DNA from: an uncultured Chlorobiota bacterium
GTDB lineage: Bacteria; Bacteroidota; Bacteroidia; Bacteroidales; JAADGE01
Assembly (NCBI GenBank): GCA_947311445.1
Contig: CAMZKV010000023.1
Span: 1-35,120 of the forward strand
Direction: 5' to 3'
DNA: 35,120 nt
Shown here one piece after another: positions 18,660 to 25,697 of the stretch. The first letter of the stretch is position 1. Each line of letters starts with the position of its first letter. The notes beneath the pieces were generated by a model. That model was not told the DNA's origin. It saw only the letters and a list, made by a program, of their open reading frames with translations, and ran no database searches. A program made the translations under genes and the position numbers.

Positions 18660-19847
18660 TTATATCAAATAAGCAAAAGTAGCATAAAAAGCACTTGCTT
18701 TTACAAGATGTTCAACAGGAACTTTTTCGTTTGGTGCATGAGCCATAACCTCATTTCCCGGGCCGAAACCAATCATTGGAATATCGTAATACCCATTAAT
18801 TGTTACACCATTTGTTGAAAATGTCCATTTATCGATTTTAGGTTCAGAACCGAAAAGTTGTTTATATGCTTCTCTTCCTGTTTGAACAACTTTATGGTCT
18901 TCCGGTATTTTCCACGTAGGATAGTATTTTTCCATTCCATATTTTAAACCTGTATATGCAACTTCTTCATAATAAAGCACCTCAACTTTGCCGCCAAATT
19001 GCTCAACAACTGCTTCAACTTCTTTTACAGCACTTTCTTTTGTTTCGCCCCAAGTTAAACGCCTGTCTAAATGTAAATGTGCATAATCAGAAACTGCACA
19101 AAGTGAAGGACTTCCAGACTTAAATTCTGAGATTGTAACCGTACCTTTCCCTAGAAATTCATCATCTTTAATTCGTTCATTCAATTTCTCAATTTCAAGA
19201 GCTGCCCTTGATGCTTTGTAAATTGCATTATCTCCTCTTTCTGGAGCTGAACCGTGGCATGAAATACCTGCAAAACTTACTCGTATTTCCATTCTACCTC
19301 TGTGACCTCTGTAAATATTAAGGTTTGTTGGTTCTGTACTTATTGCAAAATCAGGTTTAATTTTTTCTTCTTCTACAATATATTTCCAACATAAACCATC
19401 ACAATCTTCTTCCATAACTGTTCCTGTAAAATAAATTGTAAGGTCTTTGTCAAAACCAAGTTCTTTAAGAATACGTCCTGATGTTACAAATGCAGCAGGT
19501 CCTCCTTCTTGGTCTACAGTTCCTCTTCCATGAACAAATCCGTCTTTTATTTCGCCACCCAAAGGGTCAAAATCCCAATTGTCAAGATTTCCCATATCAA
19601 CAGTATCCATATGCCCGTCAATAGCAAGTATTTTTTTTCCGTTTCCAATTCTTCCAATTACATTTCCAAGTCCGTCAATTTTTACTTCATCAAAACCTGC
19701 TTCTTCCATTTGTCTTTTAAGCTCAAGTTGAACCTCTTTTTCTTCCATACTTACAGATTTAATCTTAATAAGTTTGGATAAGTTTTCTGCAGTATAATCT
19801 TTGTATTTTTCTGCTAATTCATTAATTTTTTTGATATAATTGTCCAT
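18660..19847 (-). CDS. ygeY: YgeY-family M20 metallohydrolase (selenium/purine-metabolism linked)
   Basis: A 395-residue M20 peptidase-fold enzyme. From memory it aligns end to end with E. coli YgeY, including G-L-C-W-K-Y-I (151-157), G-R-M-E-I-R, C-H-G-S-A-P-E-R-G-D-N-A-I and D-K-W-T-F-S-T-N-G-V. Zinc-site residues are in place: H79 and D81 (G-H-M-D-T-V), D112, E146-E147 (M-E-E-D), and H370 (A-H-A-P-N-E). YgeY belongs to the ygeW-ygeX-ygeY-hydA-ygfK-ssnA gene set used in anaerobic purine/ureide breakdown; its exact substrate (a carbamoylated or ureido compound is suspected) should not be taken as certain. Here it is a single gene with its own promoter and terminator. No classic ArgE or DapE neighbours are present. 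Confidence 0.9.
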   Translation of the reverse strand: MDNYIKKINELAEKYKDYTAENLSKLIKIKSVSMEEKEVQLELKRQMEEAGFDEVKIDGLGNVIGRIGNGKKILAIDGHMDTVDMGNLDNWDFDPLGGEIKDGFVHGRGTVDQEGGPAAFVTSGRILKELGFDKDLTIYFTGTVMEEDCDGLCWKYIVEEEKIKPDFAISTEPTNLNIYRGHRGRMEIRVSFAGISCHGSAPERGDNAIYKASRAALEIEKLNERIKDDEFLGKGTVTISEFKSGSPSLCAVSDYAHLHLDRRLTWGETKESAVKEVEAVVEQFGGKVEVLYYEEVAYTGLKYGMEKYYPTWKIPEDHKVVQTGREAYKQLFGSEPKIDKWTFSTNGVTINGYYDIPMIGFGPGNEVMAHAPNEKVPVEHLVKASAFYATFAYLI

Positions 19848-19883
19848 ATAATATAGTATTTATAATAAATTTTTAAAGGGTAG

Positions 19884-19891
19884 CAAAGATA
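19884..19891 (-). promoter_or_regulatory. -7 promoter box (TATCTTTG on minus strand) for the ygeY-like gene
   Basis: Plus-strand CAAAGATA, 36 bases before the ATG; the same 8-mer serves ygfK and rlmD at 27184-27214. Confidence 0.55.
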
Positions 19892-19992
19892 TTATTTTTT
19901 AAAATATTATTCTATTTTTCATTAAATAATTGCTGTTTAATATTAAATATTTACAGTTTATATTTTTTTATTTATAGATATGGTTTTTATTG

Positions 19993-20000
19993 TATATTTG
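19993..20000 (+). promoter_or_regulatory. -7 promoter box TATATTTG for the S9 peptidase gene; decides its start
   Basis: Exact box lying downstream of the first in-frame ATG (19980) and 33 bases before the second (20034). Transcription from here cannot include the upstream ATG, so the start at 20034 is preferred. Confidence 0.55.
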
Positions 20001-20033
20001 TACTTTACATTAATAACATCAAAAAATAAACTT

Positions 20034-21971
20034 ATGAAATTTACAAATTATTTATTAGTGTTAGCGGTTCTTCTCGTCAGTATAATATCTGTCGGTTGTG
20101 ATATAGAAAAAAAAGATGATAAGATTATGAAAGCAAAAAAAATTCCTTTGGAAGATTTCTTCAAAAATCCTGAGAAAACTTCTTACCAAATTTCTCCTGA
20201 TGGAAAATATTTTTCTTTTAAAGCACCTTATGAAAAGAGAATGAATATTTTTATTCAAGAAAGAGGAAAAAAAGAAGCAAAAAGATTAACAAGTGAAACA
20301 GATAGAAGTATAGGTAGATATTTTTGGGCAAATAACGAACAAATTCTTTATTTAAAAGATAATGGCGGAGACGAAAATTATAAAATTTATCTTGCCAATA
20401 TTAACGGTGATGAACCAAAATGTTTAACAGATTTTGATGGAGTTCGTTCTTCAATAATTGATGATTTACCTGACATTCCAAATGAAGTTATTTTTGCAAT
20501 GAATAAAAGAAATCCGCAAGTTTTTGACCCATACAGATTGTATTTAGACAATGGAAAAATGGAAATGCTTGCAGAAAATCCAGGAAATATTCAAGGATGG
20601 CTTTTTGACCATGCAGGCAAATTACGTGTTGCCACAGCTGTTGCAGGAACAGATGCAAGCATTCTATACAGAGAAACCGAAAAAGATGAATGGAAAACAA
20701 TTATAACAACAGATTTCAAAGAAAGTTTTAGCCCTTATTTTTTTACATTTGACAATAAAAATTTAATTGGTTCTTCAAATATTGGAAGAGATAAAAGTGC
20801 AATTGTAGAATTTGATTTAGAAAATGCTAAAGAAAATAAAATTCTTTATGAAAATAATGATTATGATGTTCAGGGTATTTCTTATTCTCAGAAAAGAAAA
20901 GTATTAACTTCTGCCTCATATACTTCTTGGAAAAAAGAAAGACATTTCTTTGATAAAGAAGAAAAAGCTATTTATGATTTTCTTGAAAAAGAATTAGAAG
21001 GATATGAAATTGCAATAACAGGAGAAAATAAAGAAGAAAATATTTTTATTGTAAGAACTTATAGCGATAAATCTTTGGGTGCATATTATATTTATGAATT
21101 AGAAGGAAATAAATTAAACAAAATTGCAGATGTAAGCCCATGGATTGATGAAAACGAAATGGGGAATCAGCTTCCAATAGAGTACAAATCAAGAGACGGA
21201 TTAACTATTCACGGTTATTTAACTCTACCAAAAGGATATACAATGGAAAATGCAAAGAATCTTCCAGTTGTTGTGAACCCTCACGGTGGTCCTTGGGCAA
21301 GAGACGGATGGGGATTCAATCCTGAAATACAATTTCTTGCAAATAGAGGTTTTGCTGTTCTTCAAATGAATTTTAGAGGCTCAACAGGTTATGGTAGAAA
21401 ATTTTGGGAAGCATCTTTCAAAAAATGGGGACTAGAAATGCAAGATGATGTAACAGATGGAACAAATTGGTTAATTGAAAAAGGAGTTGCAGACAAAAAT
21501 AGAATTGCAATTTACGGAGGAAGTTATGGGGGCTATGCAACTTTAATGGGGCTTGTTAAAGAACCAGACTTATATGCTGCTGGCGTTGATTATGTTGGAG
21601 TTTCAAATATGTTTACTTTTATGAAAACTATACCACCATACTGGGCACCTTTTTTACCTATGATGTACGAAATGGCAGGAGACCCGGAAAAAGATAGTGT
21701 TTTATTTAGAGAAATTTCTCCAGTTTTTCATGTTGATAAAATTAAAGCTCCTTTATTTGTTGCACAAGGGGCAAAAGATCCGCGAGTTAATATTGACGAA
21801 GCAAACCAAATTGTAAATGCAATGAAAGAAAGAGGAGTTGAAGTGGAATATATGGTTAAAGAAAATGAAGGTCATGGTTTTCATAATGAAGAAAATAGAT
21901 TTGATTTTTATCGAGCAATGGAAACATTCTTGTCTAAACATTTAATAGATACAACAACAATTTCTAAATAA
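20034..21971 (+). CDS. S9 family prolyl oligopeptidase-type lipoprotein peptidase
   Basis: A 645-residue secreted serine peptidase. The start at 20034 gives a textbook lipoprotein signal (K-F-T-N-Y then a hydrophobic core and I-S-V-G-C, acylated Cys about residue 22); the longer frame from 19980 would add 18 residues ahead of it. Residues about 45-370 form a beta-propeller with repeated D-G-K/N-type strands (WD40/TolB-like). The C-terminal alpha/beta-hydrolase has H-G-G-P-W-A near 415, then the catalytic triad S497 (Y-G-G-S-Y-G-G-Y), D582 (K-D-P-R-V) and H614 (E-G-H-G-F). These enzymes cleave short peptides after proline or remove N-terminal dipeptides/acyl residues in the periplasm or at the surface. 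The specificity cannot be read from sequence. It is divergent from the ygeY-like gene and ends at a strong terminator. Confidence 0.9.
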   Translation: MKFTNYLLVLAVLLVSIISVGCDIEKKDDKIMKAKKIPLEDFFKNPEKTSYQISPDGKYFSFKAPYEKRMNIFIQERGKKEAKRLTSETDRSIGRYFWANNEQILYLKDNGGDENYKIYLANINGDEPKCLTDFDGVRSSIIDDLPDIPNEVIFAMNKRNPQVFDPYRLYLDNGKMEMLAENPGNIQGWLFDHAGKLRVATAVAGTDASILYRETEKDEWKTIITTDFKESFSPYFFTFDNKNLIGSSNIGRDKSAIVEFDLENAKENKILYENNDYDVQGISYSQKRKVLTSASYTSWKKERHFFDKEEKAIYDFLEKELEGYEIAITGENKEENIFIVRTYSDKSLGAYYIYELEGNKLNKIADVSPWIDENEMGNQLPIEYKSRDGLTIHGYLTLPKGYTMENAKNLPVVVNPHGGPWARDGWGFNPEIQFLANRGFAVLQMNFRGSTGYGRKFWEASFKKWGLEMQDDVTDGTNWLIEKGVADKNRIAIYGGSYGGYATLMGLVKEPDLYAAGVDYVGVSNMFTFMKTIPPYWAPFLPMMYEMAGDPEKDSVLFREISPVFHVDKIKAPLFVAQGAKDPRVNIDEANQIVNAMKERGVEVEYMVKENEGHGFHNEENRFDFYRAMETFLSKHLIDTTTISK

Positions 21972-21997
21972 TTAAAGGAAATTTTATTTATTAAAAA

Positions 21998-22031
21998 GGG
22001 AGATTTTTAAATTAAAATCTCTCTTTTTTTT
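21998..22031 (+). terminator. Intrinsic terminator after the S9 peptidase gene
   Basis: Ten-pair stem GGGAGATTTT / AAAATCTCTC (one G-T pair) followed by a run of T, 26 bases after the stop at 21971. Confidence 0.8.
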
Positions 22032-22071
22032 ATTTGATGCTTTTTTTGTTATAAAAATGTATATTTTTGAA

Positions 22072-22079
22072 AATATTAA
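22072..22079 (+). promoter_or_regulatory. -7 promoter box TATTTTTG for the GGGP synthase gene
   Basis: Exact TAnnTTTG match between the preceding terminator and the GTG start at 22101. Confidence 0.5.
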
Positions 22080-22100
22080 ACAAAAAATATTCAATTCAAG

Positions 22101-22823
22101 GTGTTATACGATTCATTATTTAAGACAAAAAAGAAAAAACTGGCAGTTTTAATAGATCCAGATAAACAAAATTTGGAGCAATTAGCATTTTTCTCTGAAA
22201 AATCGCAAAAAGATGGTGCAGATTTCTTTCTAGTTGGAGGAAGCCTAGTTTCAACTGGAATAGATAATACAATTGAAAAGATTAAAAAAAACTCAGATTT
22301 GCCTGTAATTTTATTTCCGGGTAGCATTCTTCAGATTTCAGATAAAGCAGATGGAATTTTACTTTTATCATTAATTTCAGGAAGAAATCCTGATTTATTA
22401 ATTGGAAATCATGTAATTGCAGCACCTATTTTGCAAAAAAGTTCTCTTGAAGTTATTTCAACAGGATATATGCTAATTGATGGAGGAAGCAAAACTTCTG
22501 TTGAATATATGAGCAATACAAAACCTATTCCGCCAAATAAAACAGATATTGCTGTTGCAACAGCAATTGCAGGCGAGTTTATAGGAAATAAACTAATATA
22601 TCTTGAAGCAGGAAGTGGTGCAAAAAATCATGTAGATATTAATTTGGTCAAAGAAGTAAAAAAATCAATAGATGTTCCTTTAATTGTTGGAGGAGGTTTG
22701 TCTGATTATAAAATAGTTGAAAATATATGTAAGGCTGGTGCAGATATAATAGTTACTGGTACTGCTTTTGAAAAAAATGATAATTTAGTGAAACTGTTTG
22801 CAGATAAGATACATAGTTTATGA
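22101..22823 (+). CDS. Geranylgeranylglyceryl (or heptaprenylglyceryl) phosphate synthase
   Basis: A 240-residue TIM-barrel prenyltransferase that starts with GTG. The family joins an isoprenoid diphosphate to sn-glycerol-1-phosphate. Diagnostic pieces are L-I-D-P-D-K near residue 17, V-G-G-S-L-V (about 46-51), P-V-I-L-F-P-G-S near 70-77, Y-L-E-A-G-S-G-A (about 170-177), V-G-G-G-L-S-D and the phosphate-binding G-T-A-F-E. This pattern fits the bacterial/group II GGGP synthases known in Bacteroidota rather than HisF or TrpC. The chain length used and the final product (an ether lipid precursor) cannot be deduced. The end overlaps the convergent siaC-like gene by six bases. The upstream S9 peptidase is separated by a terminator. 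Confidence 0.88.
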   Translation: MLYDSLFKTKKKKLAVLIDPDKQNLEQLAFFSEKSQKDGADFFLVGGSLVSTGIDNTIEKIKKNSDLPVILFPGSILQISDKADGILLLSLISGRNPDLLIGNHVIAAPILQKSSLEVISTGYMLIDGGSKTSVEYMSNTKPIPPNKTDIAVATAIAGEFIGNKLIYLEAGSGAKNHVDINLVKEVKKSIDVPLIVGGGLSDYKIVENICKAGADIIVTGTAFEKNDNLVKLFADKIHSL

Positions 22824-23246
22824 TTTTCCGTAGTTTATTATAATGTCTTCAATATTATCTATATCATCATTGCCAATTTCTTTAATCTCAAAATTAAGAT
22901 AAGTTGAATATTGAAACTCTTTACCTGTTTCTTGCATACCTTCATCGTCTTCATCATATAGCCAAACAACTTTTATTTCGCAGTTCTCCTTATTGTTATT
23001 TAGAATACTCATAATAATTTTTATTTGCAATAAAGAAGCCGAATTTAAATATTCAAGATAAATGAATAGTTGTGTAAGTTTATTTGGGTTCTTGAAGTAT
23101 TCTTCAAACCATTTTTCTATTGGTAAATAAAATTCGTATGCATTAACTGTAATTGATTTTCCTAAAATAAAAAAAGTGTTATTTTCTTTATCTAAAACAA
23201 CTTTTGGAGAAAGTGCAGTTTTTTGAATATTTATTGGTTTTAACAT
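22818..23246 (-). CDS. SiaC-type (DUF1987) regulatory phosphoprotein, copy 4 (distal)
   Basis: A 142-residue STAS-like small protein and the last of four tandem paralogues after the SiaB-type kinase. SiaC of Pseudomonas aeruginosa is phosphorylated by SiaB on a Thr in the Y-L-N-T-S-S motif (T68), which switches its binding to a partner enzyme. Here the aligned motif is Y-L-N-S69-A-S, so the acceptor is Ser. Other family marks: L-D-K-E-N-N-T-F near 18-25, G-K-S-I-T-V near 29-34, and W-F-E-E-Y-F-K-N-P-N near 46-55. It is the most divergent copy (V-V-L in place of I-I-L, A after the acceptor Ser) and ends with an acidic D/I-rich tail. The gene starts 11 bases after the previous paralogue's stop. 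Confidence 0.85.
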   Translation of the reverse strand: MLKPINIQKTALSPKVVLDKENNTFFILGKSITVNAYEFYLPIEKWFEEYFKNPNKLTQLFIYLEYLNSASLLQIKIIMSILNNNKENCEIKVVWLYDEDDEGMQETGKEFQYSTYLNFEIKEIGNDDIDNIEDIIINYGKS

Positions 23247-23257
23247 ATTAGTTTTAT

Positions 23258-23671
23258 TTAATCAAAATTAAATTCTTCTAAATTATTTGTACTTTCAACT
23301 TTTATTAACTCAAAATTTACAGAAGTTGAAAGTTTAAATTCAGCTCCTTGTTCTTTAGATTTTTCATCATCACTTTTATAAAACCAAATAATTTTTAAAA
23401 CATTGTTTTTATTCAAGTTGTTCTCAAAAATATTAATTATTTTCATTATTTCTATTGAACAAGACGAATTTATATAGTCAATATCTAAGATTAATTTTGT
23501 TTCTCTATTTGGCTTTTTAAAATACTTTAAGAACCAATTAATAACTGGTTCAAAAAATTCTTGTGCATTTTCGGTAATTACTCTTCCTTTAATTGTATAT
23601 ACACCTTCTTCTTTATCTAAAATAATTTCAGGTGTATATTCTGTTTTTTCAATTATATACAAATCAGACAT
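23258..23671 (-). CDS. SiaC-type (DUF1987) regulatory phosphoprotein, copy 3
   Basis: A 137-residue paralogue. It opens I-I-E-K-T-E-Y-T-P-E-I-I-L-D-K, has the G-R-V-I-T-E-N-A-Q-E-F-F segment (29-40), W-F-L-K-Y-F-K-K-P-N (46-55) and the predicted acceptor motif Y-I-N-S69-S-C, where Cys replaces the usual third Ser. The acceptor is at residue 69, the same register as the other three copies. The C-terminus ends E-E-F-N-F-D, close to the end of copy 2 (E-D-F-N-F-D-I), suggesting these two are the closest pair. The 57-base gap from copy 2 is the largest inside the four-copy run and could hold an internal processing or promoter site, but no exact -7 box was seen. Confidence 0.85.
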   Translation of the reverse strand: MSDLYIIEKTEYTPEIILDKEEGVYTIKGRVITENAQEFFEPVINWFLKYFKKPNRETKLILDIDYINSSCSIEIMKIINIFENNLNKNNVLKIIWFYKSDDEKSKEQGAEFKLSTSVNFELIKVESTNNLEEFNFD

Positions 23672-23728
23672 TTTTTTGAGAGTTAAATGAATTGATAAAA
23701 ATGTTGTTTTGAATAGAATATAAATTAA

Positions 23729-24136
23729 TTAAATATCGAAATTAAAATCTTCATAATCTTCGTTTATAGTTTCCTTTAATTCAAAATCTAACTTTGTTAA
23801 TAGTTTGTATTCTTCTCCTCTTTCTTTAATTAAATCATCTGATGCATCATACATCCAGATTATTTTATTATTTGTTTTAGAATTTTTTTCAAATAAAACA
23901 AAAATCTTCATTAAAAATAATGATGAAGATGAGTTTAAATAATCAATATTTAGTATTAGTTCAGTTGTACTGTTAGGATTTTTGAAATATTTTTCAAACC
24001 ATGAAATAATAGGGTTGAAAAACTCTTGCGAATTTTCTATTATTGCTCTGCCGCATATTTTAAAAACATTATTATCTTTATCTAAAATAATTTCAGGTGT
24101 TGTTTTAGTTTTTTCTAAAATAATTGGTCCTAGCAT
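23729..24136 (-). CDS. SiaC-type (DUF1987) regulatory phosphoprotein, copy 2
   Basis: A 135-residue paralogue. The frame is open upstream to an ATG at 24196, but that start would overlap the preceding gene and add 20 basic residues absent from the other copies. The ATG at 24136 gives M-L-G-P-I-I-L-E-K-T, matching M-L-E-A-I-I-L-E-K-T of copy 1, and puts the predicted phosphoacceptor at S69 (Y-L-N-S-S-S) exactly as in the others. Conserved blocks L-D-K-D-N-N-V-F, G-R-A-I-I-E-N-S-Q-E-F-F and W-F-E-K-Y-F-K-N-P-N are present. It lies 25 bases after copy 1's stop, consistent with one transcript from the kinase through all four copies. Confidence 0.85.
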   Translation of the reverse strand: MLGPIILEKTKTTPEIILDKDNNVFKICGRAIIENSQEFFNPIISWFEKYFKNPNSTTELILNIDYLNSSSSLFLMKIFVLFEKNSKTNNKIIWMYDASDDLIKERGEEYKLLTKLDFELKETINEDYEDFNFDI

Positions 24137-24161
24137 TTTTATATTAATTAAAAATAAAATT

Positions 24162-24554
24162 TTAGAAATCTTCTGCTGGATATTCTTTAATTTCAAAATC
24201 TAATTTGGAAACTAATTTTATTTCATCTCCACGTTCTTTTGACATTTCGTCTCCTTCTTCATACATCCAGCTGATTTTTGCTTTTTGTCCTGTATCACTA
24301 ATTTTTTCCAGTAACATAATTATTTCCATAATTTGCCGTGCAGATGAAGAATTAAAATATTCTAAATCAATAATAAAATCAGTAGATTTTAAAGGATTTT
24401 TTACGTACTCTTCCAGCCATTTATAAATTGGAGAATAAAACTCTCCCGGATCTTCTACAATTGATCTTCCGGCAATTTTAAAAGTGTTATTTTCCTTATC
24501 TAAAATAATTTCCGGACTATTTTTAGTTTTTTCAAGTATTATTGCTTCTAACAT
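24162..24554 (-). CDS. SiaC-type (DUF1987) regulatory phosphoprotein, copy 1 (next to kinase)
   Basis: A 130-residue paralogue and the first SiaC-like gene after the kinase, with only two bases between the kinase stop and this ATG, so translational coupling is likely. It has L-D-K-E-N-N-T-F, G-R-S-I-V-E-D-P-G-E-F-Y, W-L-E-E-Y-V-K-N-P and the acceptor motif Y-F-N-S69-S-S. The tight coupling makes it the best candidate for the primary substrate of the kinase. It lacks the acidic tail of copies 2-4. In Pseudomonas the output partner is the diguanylate cyclase SiaD. No GGDEF protein is encoded nearby, so the output partner here is unknown. Confidence 0.87.
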   Translation of the reverse strand: MLEAIILEKTKNSPEIILDKENNTFKIAGRSIVEDPGEFYSPIYKWLEEYVKNPLKSTDFIIDLEYFNSSSARQIMEIIMLLEKISDTGQKAKISWMYEEGDEMSKERGDEIKLVSKLDFEIKEYPAEDF

Positions 24555-24556
24555 AA

Positions 24557-25642
24557 TTAAAAATTAACTGTTAATGAAAAGAAAGAGTAGTTGTTATTTA
24601 TTTCTATAAATTCAAAATTTATTTTATCAGTAGTTTCACGTGCCAAATCAATAAGTCCAAGACCGGCACTTCCTGTTTTAGTTGATTTTCCTTCGCGCAA
24701 ATATTTTCTGTATAATTCGTTTAATTCTTCTTTTGTTTTGCTGTTTACCATTTCAATTTGGTTTTTTAAATTTGCAACTTCATCTTTTGCAATAAAATTA
24801 CCTGTTCCAATATGAAATTTATTATCATCAAATCCTATTTGAAAAATACCTTCTCTTTTTTCATTTATTGGATATGCGTGTTTACTAATATTTTGAAGAA
24901 TTTCAACAAGAAAATGAAATATCTTTTTATGAACTTTTAAAGAAACATTTTGCATGTTTTCTTCAACCATTCTAAGCATGGGACCAACAGCTTCTTTGGA
25001 AAAATCGCCTTTATGCATCATCAAAATATTTTCATCTGCAACAATTTCTTGAACAAATTTTGCATCTGATAGGGGCAATGGTTCCAAACCGTCATCAACT
25101 TTTGGGTTTTTAAGTTCTATTTGCATAAAAAACATTGATTGTTTTTCATCAACTTTAACAAAATCAAAAGGCAATTTTCCTTTTGTTTTTCTAACCATTT
25201 CAATAAAACCTAAACCGGCTCCACCTTTTTCACTTATTTGTTTATTTGTAAGAACTTCTCTATAAAGTTTATTTAATTCAGATTTGTCGAGAGTGTTTAC
25301 TCTTTCAAGTTTTTCTTTTACAGTTGGAATTTTATCATTATCAATTAAATTTGCAGAAATAATATAGAAAGTATCTCCTACATTTCTTGTCATAAAAAAT
25401 TCACTGGTATCTTCTAAAATATCATTTCCTTCTTGTTCAGAGTATCTTGATATATTTTGAAAACTTTCTATCATTAAAAATGATAGTTTATTTTTAAGTT
25501 TACTGTGCTCTTCTCCAATATTTTCTTTAAAAAGCTGAGTAGCAGTTGTCAGTACGTTATTTGTAAATCCTCCTCTGTAACTGAAACTGATATTGTCATT
25601 TTCAAGAAGTTTATAAAAATCATAAATTGTCTTTGTTGTCAT
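24557..25642 (-). CDS. Double SiaB-type (DUF6272) protein kinase, two tandem GHKL-like domains
   Basis: A 361-residue protein made of two copies of a SiaB-like domain (about 1-180 and 190-361), each about the size of a whole usual SiaB. Each half has a GHKL-type N-box (E59-S-F-Q-N63-I-S-R; E247-I-L-Q-N251-I-S-K-H) and a glycine-rich lid motif (G140-G-A-G-L-G145; G324-S-A-G-L-G329). The middle also matches between halves: L-N-K-L-Y-R-E-V-L (123-131) and L-N-E-L-Y-R-K-Y-L (308-316). SiaB phosphorylates SiaC and is opposed by the PP2C phosphatase SiaA; no phosphatase gene is in the window. The second half keeps the canonical N-box H255, while the first has Tyr (S-R-Y), so one half may be catalytic and the other regulatory. 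First gene of the unit with four siaC-like genes; 55 bases after rlmD. Confidence 0.82.
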   Translation of the reverse strand: MTTKTIYDFYKLLENDNISFSYRGGFTNNVLTTATQLFKENIGEEHSKLKNKLSFLMIESFQNISRYSEQEGNDILEDTSEFFMTRNVGDTFYIISANLIDNDKIPTVKEKLERVNTLDKSELNKLYREVLTNKQISEKGGAGLGFIEMVRKTKGKLPFDFVKVDEKQSMFFMQIELKNPKVDDGLEPLPLSDAKFVQEIVADENILMMHKGDFSKEAVGPMLRMVEENMQNVSLKVHKKIFHFLVEILQNISKHAYPINEKREGIFQIGFDDNKFHIGTGNFIAKDEVANLKNQIEMVNSKTKEELNELYRKYLREGKSTKTGSAGLGLIDLARETTDKINFEFIEINNNYSFFSLTVNF

Positions 25643-25697
25643 AATAGTAAATATTTGGGGTAAAAATATGATTTTAAGACTTAAAAATAAAATTTTT

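Noticed and set aside
24136..24196. Longer start for SiaC copy 2 with 20 extra basic residues
   Set aside because: It overlaps the upstream siaC-like gene, has no counterpart in the other copies and breaks the shared residue-69 register.
23982..24426. Open frames on the plus strand opposite the SiaC genes
   Set aside because: They are mirror frames of conserved minus-strand paralogues, with serine/isoleucine-rich unlikely composition and no family match.
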